In this document: one piece after another, positions 31,268-42,609 of the stretch
Position numbering within the stretch: the stretch's first letter is position 1
Layout of the letters: the number at the start of each line of letters is the position of its first letter
DNA from: Symsagittifera roscoffensis
Lineage: Eukaryota; Xenacoelomorpha; Acoela; Convolutidae
Direction of reading: 5' to 3'
DNA: 64,000 bases
Assembly (NCBI RefSeq): GCF_963678635.1
Contig: NC_087062.1
Span: 86,405,845-86,469,844 of the forward strand
Made by a program: the position numbers and the translations under genes
The notes under the pieces: generated by a model
What the model saw: the letters and a program-made list of their open reading frames with translations, nothing else
Told to the model about the DNA's origin: nothing
Database searches by the model: none

Positions 31268-31970
31268 TTTGACGAGATGGAATGAAGAAGGTTCTTGCTA
31301 CAGTTTTCATGTAATTGTTTTGATCAAGTTCCCTTTCTAGATTCCATTGAAAGTATTGATGATTAAATTCAGCAACTAAAAATCTTTTAGAAAACATCAA
31401 ACAACCAAAAACTTTCAGACTGACATTTGCATTATTAGTCAGCATGTAAAAATTAGGTCCATTTCAAAATAGTTTTATTCGAACTTTGGTATTTGGTAGT
31501 AACAATTTTTCACAAGTAAGCAAATCATTGTCGAGCCTTCCATAGAGTGTAAAAGTTATCCCTGTTCCTAAAAGAGTTTGCTCTATCAGTGAACGGATGC
31601 ATGTCAAATGAATCAGGATATCCTTCAAAACTGTATCCATGACAAGCAATTTTTCGTTTATTACTAACTGCCGATGAGTTTAAATCGTTCGACATTTGTG
31701 CTTTATGATGATATGAACCCTTGACGTTGTCAGCCATTGTTTTGTTAGAAAATTTTCACAATTGGACAAAAAAATGTAGTAGATTGTTTACATATGTTAA
31801 TTAAGCTTCTGCTTCCTCATCACAATCATCCTCCAATTTTGCTATATGTTCTGCTTTCTTTCTCTTGAAATTATTGTGAATAATTGAAGATTTAATCTAA
31901 GATGGGTATCACGCATATCCAAGTAGAGAAAACGATCCGTTTTCGAATTCAAACTCAATACTGCTTTCAT
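31268..31970 (-). pseudogene. Major-capsid-like protein remnant, unit 1 (truncated)
   Basis: Read on the - strand, fragments in several frames give LNSKTDRFLYLDMRDTHL-type, then KAEHIAKLEDDCDEE-like, SAVSNKRKIACHGYSFEGYP, CEKLLLPNTKVRIK and AEFNHQYFQWNLERELDQN. I recognise these as parts of the metazoan Polinton-associated capsid-like family (F54H12.2-like proteins). The C-terminal third present in units 2-4 is missing: similarity between units begins only at about 31,268. Several frame breaks make it non-functional. Assignment to the major capsid protein is from family knowledge; the exact role in the particle is inference. Confidence 0.6.
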
Positions 31971-32074
31971 CTAGAGAGGTACTGGAGATACTTCTTGCGT
32001 GTAATTTGAACTAATTGTTTCCAAAGCTCGGATTGTATCAAAACTTCTCCAAAGAAGAATTCATAAAAACCATG

Positions 32075-32370
32075 TACCGAAAACGGTTTTTTTATTATTT
32101 AGAGAAGTTTTTGCGAGAGCAACTATTTTTCGATCTACTTTTTCGAGAAAGGGATATGATTCTACTAGTCCTACGTATGGATTTGTTTCTTCCGTCTCCT
32201 AAGTTTTTTCGAATTGTTTCTGTTCCCACATTTTTTGCAGATGTTTTGAGTTTTTTGCGTGCAATAAGAACTTCCCCAATCACTGGAATGGCGATTTCCG
32301 ACAAAAATTCTCCAATTCTTTTTGCAGCTGGGACTATATACTTTGCGACAAAAACTACCGCTAAATAATA
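32075..32370 (-). pseudogene. Small basic virion protein remnant, unit 1
   Basis: The - strand reads AIPVIGEVLIARKKLKTSAK and NLGDGRNKSIRRTSRIISLS followed by an Arg/Ser/Lys-rich tail. The high positive charge suggests a DNA-condensing core protein, comparable in style to small basic proteins of adenovirus-like elements. The N-terminal part seen in unit 2 (RGYAEHRVRDFGPHGRTK) is lost here by the deletion next to 32,345-32,368. Confidence 0.5.
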
Positions 32371-32760
32371 AGCATTGATTGATCCTCGAGTAAATTATCC
32401 ATATTTTCTGTTTCAATCAATTATCTGAGCACCATGTCGTTCTCGAGTGTTCCTGTCCATGACTACAATTATATCAACGTTACTTGGATATAATCCCGGT
32501 TCAAAATGCATCTTTTCAACCTTTCTTTTCTCCTCAGAACTGCCATCTACGAATCTAAACTTTTCCTCAGTAAAACTCTGGTACAAAAATGGGTATGATT
32601 TTTCTGAAAAAGTATTCTTCTGTTCTCTTTTTAGTTGTATTTGTTCGGGTCAAGATTATGTTAAAAAAACAAGACTAATATTTGGGTAAAATTTGAAAGA
32701 AGCGTTAGAAACTAGCTCAGTAGTAAACGAATCCATGACATTTGATCGATAGAATTCCAA
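32371..32760 (-). pseudogene. Penton/minor-capsid-like protein remnant, unit 1 (N-terminal part)
   Basis: The - strand retains the first part of the protein family described in full at unit 2 (FEPGLYPSIVDI-type motif near 32,480-32,510 and the FTTELVSNASFKFYPNISLV start near 32,680-32,730). About 520 bases encoding the C-terminal half are deleted relative to unit 2 and replaced by some 24 unrelated bases. Confidence 0.45.
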
Positions 32761-32789
32761 TTTATAGAAAGATTTACCTTTAATCTGAA

Positions 32790-33520
32790 CATTTTTTTTT
32801 CTTTTTTCATAAAATTTTCCGAGAATTTTGTCTTGGTCGAGATCTTTGTCGATGTACACAGGATGATTTTTTAAAGATATTGCGAAAATTTGAAAATTTT
32901 CAAGTAAAAAAGCTGGCTTGTTTTTCTTTCGTAACATCCTTATTCTTGCTCCAATTCCAACTTCATCTTTGGTTTCTTATGCCTTGTTTGAACTTTATTG
33001 TACAGAATTGAGAAGAATCGAGGGTTCTTGACATCTCTACATCATTTTCCAAAAGATCTATCAATGCAACAATTAATTGTAGACACAAATTGATGTAACT
33101 TGCGAACGAATTTCATCATTTCACCATGATCTTCTATGTAACGGTAACTTATGTGTTTTAATGATTCAATAGTGCTCACTGCAAGTACAGATTTTGTTTC
33201 ACTCATTGTTGAGTCAATTTCAAGGTCTTTCTCCTTGCAAAAAGTTTTGAAAGTTCTCCCATATTCTGCTCCTGTCAACCCAAAATTTTTCAGGAGTGTA
33301 TTCTCGAGAAGTCATTTTTTTGAAAACTTGCAAAGTTTCTTTGCCATATTTTGTTTTCATTGTTTGAGCTCTGACAACCGCAGAAAAAAATCAACAGCAA
33401 CCAACGAAAGGTTGACTTCTATGTTTTGATTCGCTAGTTTGTCCAAAAAAGCCAAACCCATGCACAAAACTTTGTTGATATTTTTTGAAAAAGCTTGAGG
33501 TCATCGGAAACGTCTGATTG
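32790..33520 (-). pseudogene. Polinton-type integrase remnant, unit 1
   Basis: The - strand, in broken frames, gives the core around VNLSLVAVD (first Asp region), then TGAEYGRTFKTFCKEKD and SVLAVSTIESLKHISYRYIE, then the C-terminal PVYIDKDLDQDKI module. In unit 4 the equivalent of SVLAVST is SVLAEST, so the Glu that fits the catalytic DDE position is Val here (GTG at 33177-33179). The family is the retroviral-type integrase of Polintons, which inserts the element into host DNA. Frame breaks and the Glu change mark this copy as dead. Confidence 0.6.
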
Positions 33521-33790
33521 GAGGAGCAAGTTTTTTAAACGATGTCGATGATTGTAAAAATTGTTCTTTCTCTTTTGCCAAACGGCTTGCTTTAGTGAAA
33601 TTTTGCACAGATCCCTAGACCGCTCTACCCTTAGAATACAATCTGTTAAGACGTACTGTTTCAAAAGGAGCTCCTCTGCCTTTTGCTTTGGCATTGTTGT
33701 TGTAACAAGTTTAGGTGGAATTAGAGTTGCTTTCACAAAGGCGAGGTAAACATAAGGAAAATCAAAATTTTTTCTCTTTATTGCACACAA
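33434..33790 (-). pseudogene. Small basic ORF between protease and integrase, unit 1
   Basis: 118 codons on the - strand with a basic central part (KQAVWQKRKNNFYNHRHRLK and NLLLQSDVSDDLKLFQKIS). It resembles, in position and style, a short basic protein found beside the protease in some animal Polinton-like elements, but I cannot name it. Its last codons overlap the integrase core in another frame. A second copy is in unit 4 (44,098-44,400). Confidence 0.4.
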
Positions 33791-34062
33791 AAAGTCTACA
33801 AAAGGTTCTTTTTCGTCTCAGTCATCTAATAATGCTTATTGTTACTCGTTTCCAACCTTGCAAGTTGAAAAACTTAGTCTTACAAATGAATAACTACACA
33901 ATTACTCAAAATCACCAATAAAAGCTAAGATACGCATGTCATGAATTTTTTCAGGTTTCTCTGGTAGAATATAAAAAGAAAAATGCTGAAAAAAATGAGC
34001 AGAACCCATACAAAATATCAGTTTTGTGTAGTTTTCTGGGAACATATTCGCCCATATTTTTA

Positions 34063-34499
34063 TTAGAGAGGAATAAGTTGTTCTCTTTGATCCAAAGAAT
34101 CAGCAAAGTAAAAAGTTTTAAGCAATCGCGCTAACACGATCCAGTGTTCTTCTCTATCATTGCTTGGAGCTGAATTGATGACTGCAAAAGAGTATTTGGT
34201 CAGTTGAGGTACTTTATCAGAAGGATACAATTCTATGTAATTGAACTTGAGCTCTGGTTTTATTTCAATAGTTTGTACAAGTAAAAAAAATCCATCCTTG
34301 CAATTGCCAGTTGATTTACATCTGAAAACAAAGAAGTTGTTTGTTTGATAGTACAATTTAGGAAAAAAATAAATATTGATGACTTACTCGCACTTGGGTC
34401 ATGAATCAACAAAGCCCCATACACCAAACTTATGTACTGCACAAAAACTAAAGAAAACTGCCTCACAGTCCATATTGTAGTAAATGCTTGAGTTTTCAA
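34063..34499 (-). pseudogene. Adenain-like cysteine protease with one intron
   Basis: The - strand 34,321-34,063 reads KYSFAVINSAPSNDREEHWI then VLARLLKTFYFADSLDQRE. This is the EHW...DSL pattern of adenovirus-type cysteine proteases, which process capsid precursors in Polintons; the His in EHW is the expected catalytic residue. A canonical intron precedes it: donor GTAAGT beginning at 34,387 and acceptor TTTTCAG ending at 34,322 (66 bp). The upstream exon (34,499-34,388) reads TTIWTVRQFSLVFVQYISLV then GALLIHDPSAS. The second active-site Cys/Gln region was not found, so it is partial. This is the only copy in the array. Confidence 0.6.
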
Positions 34500-34615
34500 T
34501 TTAAAAGAATTCGGTGTCTAATTTTTCTGAAGATCTGAATCTGAAAAAAAATAGATAGAAGAGAAACAAAAACGATGAAAAATCTCAATAGTTATAATAT
34601 TTTCATAGAAAACTT

Positions 34616-35807
34616 TCATATAAAAAAACTTTTAGCGACTGTTCCGAAACTGTCAATTTGAATATTGGATAATATTTCTCCCAAGACTATCATTTCCGTT
34701 ACTTGCTCCAAGCAAAATTGGAAACAGCGTTCTAATTTCAATCATTCTCCAGTAATTTCTGGATAATGCAACTGTTCAGCTGCATCTTTAAAGAAGTTAA
34801 GTCAAAAACTGGAATATGATAACTCTGAAAACCTTTCAAAAGAAGAGCTGGAAAATCTTTGTCAAACTGAATTGCTTTCAATCTTGTAACATACGGGCGA
34901 CAGGGAGAAGTTGTATCTAACGAAACAATTGCTCATCCACCCCAAATACTTCTAAGCCCCCCAAAAAAACTTTTTGATAGTTGAAAGGATATTCTTGAAA
35001 AGATCCGCTAACAGTTGAGTTTGTTTCCGTTGCAACTGCTTTTCTTTTTATTGGAGCATTATTGAATAATTTTTCTGTATGAATTGGTTTTGACGAGATG
35101 GAATGAAGAAGGTTCTTGCTACAGTTTTCATGTAATTGTTTTGATCAAGTCCCCTTTCTAGATTCCATTGAAAGTATTGATGATTAAATTCAGCAACTAA
35201 AAATCTTTCAGTAAACATCAAACAACGAAAAATTTTCAGACTGACATTTGCATTATCAGTCAGCATGTAAATATTAGGTCTAGCTCAAATTAGTTTTATT
35301 CGAACTTTGGTATTTGGTAGTAACAATTTACTACCAAGCAAGTAAGCAAATCAATGTCGAGCCTCCCATAGATTGTAAAAGTTATCCCTGTTCCTAAGAG
35401 TTTGCTCTATCAGTGAACGGATGCATGTCAAATGAATCAGGATATCCTTCAAAACTGTATCCATGACAAGCAATTTTTCGTTTATTACTCACTGCCTATG
35501 AGTTTAAATCGTTCGACATTTGTGCTTTATGATGATATAAACCCTTGACGTTGTAAACCATTGTTTTTTTACAAAATTTTCACAATTGGACAAAAAAATG
35601 TAATAGATTGTTTACATATGTTAAGTAAGCTTCTACTTCCTCATCACAATCATCCCCCAATTTTACTATATGTTCAGCTTTCTTTCTCTTGAAATTGTCA
35701 ATAAACATTACCGTAAATAATTGAAGATTTAATTTAAGATGGGTATCACGCATATCCAAGTAGAGAAAACGATCCGTTTTCGAATTCAAACTCAATACTG
35801 CTTTCAT
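34616..35807 (-). pseudogene. Major-capsid-like protein remnant, unit 2 (near full length)
   Basis: The - strand shows successive family segments: LNSKTDRFLYLDMRDTHLKL, KAEHIVKLGDDCDEEVEAYL, TYVNNLLHFFV, the SAVSN...CHGYSFEGYPDSFD region, CEKLLLPNTKVRIKL, NVSLKIFRCLMFTERFLVAE, FNHQYFQWNLERGLDQNNYM, ARTFFIPSRQNQFIQ, AIVSLDTTSPCRPYVTRLK, LHYPEITGE and LEQVTEMIVLGEILSNIQID. It ends at a TGA (34,616-34,618). About 400 codons, the usual size for these capsid-like proteins. Stops and frame changes occur between segments. Protein identity is from family knowledge; the function in this genome is lost. Confidence 0.65.
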
Positions 35808-35935
35808 CTAGAGAGGTACTGGAGATACTTCTTGCGTGTAATTTGAACTAATTGTTTCCAAAACTCGGATTGTATCAAAACTTCTCCAAAGAAGAATTCA
35901 TAAAAACCATGTACCGAAAACGGTTTTTTTATTAT

Positions 35936-36320
35936 TTAAGCGGATTTTTTTGTTGAGAAGTTTTTGCGAGAGCGACTGTTTTTCGATCTACTTTTTCGAG
36001 AAAGGGATATGATTCTACTAGTCCTACGTATGGATTTGTTTCTTCCGTCTCCTAAATTTTTTCGAATTTTTTCTGTTTCCACATTTTTTGCAGATAATTT
36101 GAGTTTTTTGCGTGCAATAACAACTTCCCCAATCACTGGAATGGCTATTTCAAACAAATATTCTCCAATTCTTTTTGCAGCTGGGACTATATACTTTTTA
36201 ATGAAGAGGATTTTAGTTCTCCCATGAGGACCAAAATCTCTTACACGGTGCTCTGCGTACCCCCGAAAAGTAGGAAAGTCAGCTGAATTTTGAGCAACAA
36301 ATTTGAGATACAAATCAGAA
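35936..36320 (-). pseudogene. Small basic virion protein, unit 2 (best preserved copy)
   Basis: A long open frame on the - strand covers RGYAEHRVRDFGPHGRTK, YIVPAAKRIGEYLFEIAIPV, IGEVVIARKKLKLSAKNVET, then an Arg/Ser/Lys-rich C terminus (RRTSRIISLSRKSRSKNSRS). The strongly basic tail and hydrophobic middle fit a core or minor-capsid protein that binds DNA. It lies between the penton-like and capsid-like genes with little spacing. The frame is open back to 36,433, where it also covers the end of the previous gene, so the start is uncertain. Confidence 0.5.
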
Positions 36321-37110
36321 CTGGTTATTCGAAATTTTGCTGAGCAAAGAACAATTCGTGTAATTCTTACAGAGACGAAGGAATTTTTCTGCCTGAAATT
36401 TATCTTGATATTTTGGAAAAAGTTTTCTAACAATTTTTTGAACCAAAAAATTTTAAAGGAGTGCTAATTCATGTACTGTTCTGTAGATTTCCTATGTTCA
36501 ACTTTTACTTTGGAGATGAATGGAATACAACGCATTAAAAGACTTTTGTATCACCGACAATATTATACTCTATAAAATCACTGTATAACATCGGCGAAAA
36601 TGTTCTTATAATTTGATAAGAATACCGAGGATTTTGCGGTCCATTTCCACTCCTTATAACCTGTGTTTGATTTTGTTCAAAGTCACAACCAAAATTGTGA
36701 CTCAAATTGGAAATTTGAATCATAAGCATTGATTGATCCTCGAGTAAATTATCCTTATTTTCTGTTTCAATCAAATATCTGAGCACCATGTCGTTCTCGA
36801 GTTTTCCTGTTCATGACTACAATTAAATCAACGATTCTTGGATACAATCCTGGTTCAAAATGCATCTTTTCAACCTTTCTTTTCTCCTCAGAACTGCCAT
36901 CTACGAATCTAAACTTTTCCTCAGTAAAACTTTGGTACAAAAATGGGTACGATTTTTCTGAAAAAGCATTCTTCTGTTCTCTTTTTGTTTGTATTTCTTC
37001 GGGTCAAGATTTTGCTAAAGAAACAAGACTAATATTTGGGTAAAAGTTGAAAAAAGCGTTAGAAACTAGCTCAGTAGTGAACGAATCCATGACAACTGAT
37101 CGATACAATT
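36320..37110 (-). pseudogene. Penton/minor-capsid-like protein remnant, unit 2
   Basis: The - strand fragments in order are SFTTELVSNAFFNFYPNISL, FEPGLYPSIVDLIVV-like sequence, QISNLSHNFGCDFEQNQTQV, SYQIIRTFSPMLYSDFIEYN, IVGDTKVF, and finally FVSVRITRIVLCSAKFRITS. This matches a protein that accompanies the capsid and protease genes in animal Polinton-like elements; a penton or minor-capsid role is my inference. The initial segment is directly fused in reading to the integrase tail. Frame breaks separate the parts. Confidence 0.55.
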
Positions 37111-37410
37111 CCAATTTATAAAAAGATTTACCTTTAATCTGAACTTTTTTTCTGCTTTTTTCATGAAATTTTCCGATAATTTCGTCTTGGTAGAGATCTT
37201 TGGTGATGTATACAGGAAGATTTTTTAAAGATATTGCGAAAATTTGAAAATTTTCAACTAAAAAAGCCGGCTTGTTTTTCTTTCGGAACATCCTTATTTG
37301 AAATTCTGGCTCCAATTCCAACTTCATCTTTGGTTTCCTATGCCTTGTTTGAACTTTATTGTACAGAATTGAGAAAAATTGAGGGTTCTTGACATCTTGA
37401 GGAATCTTGA
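37111..37410 (-). pseudogene. Integrase C-terminal fragment, unit 2
   Basis: Only the end of integrase remains: LPVYITKDLYQDEIIGKFHE and KKVQIKGKSFYKLE on the - strand, plus MKLELEPEFQIRMFRKKNKP upstream. The core with the acidic triad is absent because the unit jumps at about 37,400 directly to the intron/upstream exon of the protease gene. Confidence 0.55.
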
Positions 37411-37646
37411 GGGAATTGATGACTTACTCGCACTTGGGTCATGAATCAACAAAGCCCCATACACCAAACTTATGTACTGCACAAAAACTAATGAAAACTG
37501 CCTCACAGTCCGACTTGAGGGTTCTTGAGGGAATTGATGATTTACTCGCACTTGGGTCATGAATCAACAAAGCCCCAAACACCAAATTTATGTACTGCAC
37601 AAAAACTAATGAAAACTGCCTCACAGTCCATATTGTAGTAAATGCT
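37411..37646. repeat. 118-bp tandem duplication at the unit 2/3 junction
   Basis: GGGAATTGATGA-type sequence plus the protease upstream exon (TCGCACTTGGGTCATGAATC and following bases) occurs twice, starting at 37,411 and 37,529, 118 bp apart. The same doubled arrangement occurs at the next junction (40,564 and 40,682), but unit 1 has a single copy at 34,375. Confidence 0.75.
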
Positions 37647-37774
37647 TGAGTTTTCAATTTAACAGAATTCGGTGTCTAATTTTTCTGAAGATCTGAATCT
37701 GAAAAAAAAATAGATAGAAGAGAAACAAAAACGATGAAAAATCTCAATAGTTATAATATTTTCATAGAAACCTT

Positions 37775-38962
37775 TCAATTAAAAAAACTTTTAGCGACTG
37801 TTCCGAAACTTTCAAATTGAATATTGGATAATATTTCTCCCAAGACTATCATTTCCGTTACTTGCTCCAAGAAAAATTGGAAACAGCGTTCTAATTTCAA
37901 TCATTCTCCAGTAATTTCTGGATAATGCAACTGTTCAGCTGCATCTTTAAAGAAGTTAAGTCAAAAACTGGAATATGATAACTCTGAAAACCTTTCAAAA
38001 GAAGAGCTGGAAAATCTTTGTCAAACTGAATTGCTTTCAATCTTGTAACATACGGGCGACAGGGAGAAGTTGTATCTAACGAAACAATTGCTCATCCACC
38101 CCAAATACTTCTAAGCCCCCCAAAAAAACTTTTTGATAGTTGAAAGGATATTCTTGAAAAGATCCGCTAACAGCTGAGTTTGTTTCCGTTGCAACTGCTT
38201 TTCTTTTTATTGGAGCATTATTGAATAATTTTTCTGTATGAATTGGTTTTGACGAGATGGAATGAAGAAGGTTCTTGCTACAGTTTTCATGTAATTGTTT
38301 TGATCAAGTCCCCTTTCTAGATTCCATTGAAAGTATTGATGATTAAATTCAGCAACTAAAAATCTTTCAGTAAACATCAAACAACCAAAAATTTTTAGAC
38401 TGACATTTGCATTATCAGTCAGCATGTAAATATTAGGTCTAGCTCAAATAAGTTTTATTCGAACTTTGGTATTTGGTTGTAACAATTTTTCGCAAGTAAG
38501 CAAATCAATGTCGAGCCTCCCATAGAGTGTAAAAGTTATCCCTGTTCCTAAGAGTTTGCTCTATCAGTGAACGGATGCATGTCAAATGAATCAGGATAAC
38601 CTTCAAAACTGTATCCATGGCAAGCAATTTTTCGTTTATTACTCACTGCCGATGAGTTTAAATCGTTCGTCATTTGTGCTTTATTATGATATAAACCCTT
38701 GACGTTGTAAGTCATTGTTTTTTTAGAAAAACTTCACAATTGGACAAAAAAAATGTAATAGATTGTTTACATATGTTAAGTAAGCTTCTACTTCCTCATC
38801 AAAATCATCCTCCAATTTTGCTATATGTTCAGCTTTCTTTCTCTTGAAAATGTCAAACAACATTCCCGTGATTAATTGAAGATTTAATCTAAGATGGGTA
38901 TCACGCATATTCAAGTAGAGAAAACCATCCGTTTTCGAATTCAAACTCAATACTGATTTCAT
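37775..38962 (-). pseudogene. Major-capsid-like protein remnant, unit 3
   Basis: Same segments as unit 2 with few differences: LNSKTDGFLYLNMRDTHLRL, DDFDEEVEAYLTYVNNLLHF, LMLTDNANVSLKIFGCLMFT, LERGLDQNNYMKTVARTFFI. The frame breaks are largely shared with units 2 and 4, so the gene was already broken before the tandem amplification. Confidence 0.6.
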
Positions 38963-39089
38963 CTAGAGAGGTACTGGATATACTTCTTGCGTCTAATTTG
39001 AACTAATTCATTCCAACGCTCGGATTGTATCAAAACTTCTCCAAAGAAGAATTCGTAAAAACCATGTACCGAAAACGGCTTTTTTATTA

Positions 39090-39440
39090 TTTATGCGGAT
39101 TTTTTTGTTGAAAAGTTTTTGCGAGAGCGACTGTTTTTCGATCTACTTTTTCGAGAGAGGGATATGATTCTACTAGTCCTACGTATGGATTTGTTTCTTC
39201 CGTCTCCTAAATTTTTTCGAATTTTTTCTGTTCCCACATTTTTTGCAGATAATTTGAGTTTTTGCGTGCAATAACAACTTCCCCAATCACTGAAATGGCT
39301 ATTTCACACAAATATTCTCCAATTCTTTTTGCAGCTGGGACTATATACTTTTTAATGAAGAGGTTTTTAGTTCTCCCATGAGGACCAAAACCTCTTACAC
39401 GGTGCTCTGCGTACCCCCGGAAAGTAGGAAAGTCAGCTGA
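39090..39440 (-). pseudogene. Small basic virion protein remnant, unit 3
   Basis: The equivalent of the unit 2 basic gene, with a one-base loss near 39,260 (TTTTTGCG where other units have TTTTTTGCG) that breaks the frame in the basic region. Other changes are minor. Confidence 0.45.
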
Positions 39441-39469
39441 ATTTTGAGCAACAAATTTGAGCTAAAAAT

Positions 39470-40260
39470 CAGAACTGGTTATTCAAAATTTTGCGGAGCA
39501 ATGAACAATTCGTGTAATTCTTACAGAGACGAAGGAATTTTTCCGCCTGAAGTTTATCTTGATATTTTGGAAAAAGTTTTCTAACAATTTTTTGAACCAA
39601 AAATTTTTAAAGGAGTGCTAATTCATGTACTGTTCTGTAGATTTCCTATGTTCAACTTTTACTTTGGAGATGAATGGAATACAACGCATTAAAAGACTTT
39701 TGTATCACCGACAATATTATACTCTATAAAATCACTGTATAACATCGGCGAAAATGTTCTTATAATTTGATAAGAATACTGAGGATAATGCGGTCCATTT
39801 CCACTCATTATAACCTGTGTTTGATTTTGTTCAAAGTCACAACCAAAATTGTGACTCAAATTGGAAATCTGAATAATAAGCATTGATTGATCCTCGAGTA
39901 AATTATCCGTATTTTATGTTTCAATCAAATATCTGAGCACCATGTCGTTCTCGAGTTTTCCTGTTCATGACTACAATTATATCAACGATACTTGGATACA
40001 ATCCTGGTTCAAAATGCATCTTTTCAACCTTTCTTTTCTCCTCAGAACTGCCATCTACGAATCTAAACTTTTCCTCAGTAAAACTTTGGTACAAAATGGG
40101 TACGATTTTTCTGAAAAAGAATTCTTCTGTTCTCTTTTTATTTGTATTTGTTCGGGTCAAGATTTTGCTAAAGAAACAAGACTAATATTTGGGTAAAATT
40201 TGAAAAAAGCGTTAGAAACTAGCTCAGTAGTAAACAAATCTATGACAACTGATCGATAGA
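39470..40260 (-). pseudogene. Penton/minor-capsid-like protein remnant, unit 3
   Basis: Same order of segments as unit 2: KMHFEPGLYPSIVDIIVVMN, QISNLSHNFGCDFEQNQTQV, MSGNGPHYPQYSYQIIRTFS, SDFIEYNIVGDTKVF. The frame containing the EPGLYPS motif is open for 79 codons (39,921-40,160). Confidence 0.5.
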
Positions 40261-40563
40261 ATTCCAATTTATAAAAAGATTTACCTTTAATCTGAACTTT
40301 TTTTCTGCTTTTTTCATGAAATTTTCCGATAATTTCGTCTTGGTAGAGATCTTTGGTGATGTATACAGGAAGATTTTTTAAAGATATTGCGAAAATTTGA
40401 AAATTTTCAACTAAAAAAGCTGGCTTGTTTTTCTTTCGGAACATCTTTATTTGAAATTCTGGCTCCAATTCCAACTTCATCTTTGGTTTCTTATGCCTTG
40501 TTTGAACTTTATTGTACAGAATTGAGAAGAATTGAGGGTTCTTGACATCTTGAGGGTTCTTGA
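40261..40563 (-). pseudogene. Integrase C-terminal fragment, unit 3
   Basis: VYITKDLYQDEIIGKFHEKS and KLELEPEFQIKMFRKKNKPA remain on the - strand; the catalytic core is missing exactly as in unit 2, so the deletion preceded duplication of these two units. Confidence 0.55.
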
Positions 40564-40924
40564 GGGAATTGATGACTTACTCGCACTTGGGTCATGAATC
40601 AACAAAGCCCCATACACCAAACTTATGTACTGCACAAAAACTAATGAAAACTGCCTCACAGTCCGAATTGAGGGTTCTTGAGGGAATTGATGACTTACTC
40701 GCACTTGGGTCATGAATCAACAAAGCCCCATACACCAAACTTATGTACTGCACAAAAACTAATGAAAACTGCCTCACAGTCCATATTGTAGTAAATGCTT
40801 GAGTTTTCAATTTAACAGAATTCGGTGTCTAATTTTTCTGAAGATCTGAATCTGAAAAAAAAAAATAGATAGAAGAGAAACAAAAACGATGAAAAATCTC
40901 AATAGTTATAATATTTTCATAGAA

Positions 40925-42116
40925 ACCTTTCAATTAAAAAAACTTTTAGCGACTGTTCCGAAACTTTCAAATTGAATATTGGATAATATTTCTCCCAAGA
41001 CTATCATTTCCGTTAATTGCTCCAAGCAAAATTGGAAACAGCGTTCTAATTTCAATCATTCTCCAGTAATTTCTGGATAATGCAACTGTTCAGCTGCATC
41101 TGTATTGAAGTTAAGCCAAAAACTGGAATATGATAACTCTGAAAATCTTTCAAAAGAAGAGTTGGAAAATCTTTGTCATACTGAATTGCTTTCAATCTTG
41201 TAACATACGGGCGACAGGGAGAAGTTGTATCTAATGAAACAATTGCTCATCCACCCCAAATACTTCTAAGCCCCCCAAAAAAACTTTTTGATAGTTGAAA
41301 GGATATTCTTGAAAAGATCCGCTAACAGCTGAGTTTGTTTCCGTTGCAACTGCTTTTCTTTTTATTGGAGCAGTATTGAATAATTTTTCTGTATGAATTG
41401 GTTTTGACGAGATGGAATGAAGAAAGTTCTTGCTACTGTTTTCATGAAATTGTTTTGATCAAGTCCCCTTTCTAGATTCCATTGAAAGTATTGATGATTA
41501 AATTCAGCAACTAAAAATCTTTCAGTAAACATCAAACAACCAAAAATTTTCAGACTGACATTTGCATTATCAGTCAGCATGTAAATATTAGGTCTAGCTC
41601 AAATAAGTTTTATTCGAACTTTGGTATTTGGTAGTAACAATTTTTCGCAAGTAAGCAAATCAATGTCGAGCCTCCCATAGAGTGTAAAAGTTATCCCTGT
41701 TCCTAAGAGTTTGCTCTACCAGTGAACGGATGCATGTCAAATGAATCAGGATATCCTTCAAAAATGTATCCATGACAAGCAATTATTCGTTTATTACTCA
41801 CTGCCGATGAGTTTAAATCGTTCGACATTTGTGCTTTATGATGATATCAACCCTTGACGTTGTAAGTAATTGTTTTTTTAGAAAAACTTCACAATTGGAC
41901 AAAAAAATGTAATAGATTTTTTAGATATGTTAAGTAAGCTTCTACTTCCTCATCACAATCATCCTCCAATTTTGCTATATGTTCAGCTTTCTTTCTCTTA
42001 AAATTGTCAAACAACATTCCCGTGATTAATTGAAGATTTAATCTAAGATGGGTATCACGCATATTCAAGTAGAGAAAACCATCCGTTTTCGAATTCAAAC
42101 TCAATACTGATTTCAT
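40925..42116 (-). pseudogene. Major-capsid-like protein remnant, unit 4
   Basis: Near full-length copy with the same segment order as unit 2 (FLYLNMRDTHLRLNLQLITG, CDEEVEAYLTYLKNLLHFFV, NVSLKIFGCLMFTERFLVAE, GLDQNNFMKTVARTFFIPSR and the C-terminal SLDTTSPCRPYVT region). Frame breaks shared with the other units indicate an already inactive ancestor. Confidence 0.6.
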
Positions 42117-42244
42117 CTAGAGAGGTACTGGAGATACTTCTTGCGTCTAATTTGAACTAATTCATTCCAACGCTCGGATTGTATCAAAACTTCTCCAAAG
42201 AAGAATTCGTAAAAACCATGTACCGAAAACGGCTTTTTTATTAT

Positions 42245-42560
42245 TTACGCGGATTTTTTTGTTGAGAAGTTTTTGCGAGAGCGACTGTTTTTCGATCTAG
42301 TTTTTCGAGAAAGGGATATGATTCTACTAGTCCTACGTATGGATTTGTTTCTTCCGTCTCCTAAATTTTTTCGATTTTTTTCTGTTCCCACATTTTTTGC
42401 AGATAATTTGAGTTTTTTGCGTGCAATAACAACTTCTCCAATCACTGGAATGGCTATTTCAAACAAATATTCTCCAATTCTTTTTGCAGCTGGGACTATA
42501 TACTTTTTAATGAAGAGGATTTTAGTTCTCCCATGAGGACCAAAATCTCTTACACGGTGC
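42245..42560 (-). pseudogene. Small basic virion protein remnant, unit 4
   Basis: The - strand has 73 open codons: EIAIPVIGEVVIARKKLKLS, AKNVGTEKNRKNLGDGRNKS, then RRTSRIISLSRKTRSKNSRS. The N-terminal part (VRDFGPHGRTKI) lies just upstream in another frame. Confidence 0.5.
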
Positions 42561-42609
42561 TCTGCGTACCCCCGAAAAGTAGGAAAGTCAGCTGAATTTT
42601 GAGCAACAA

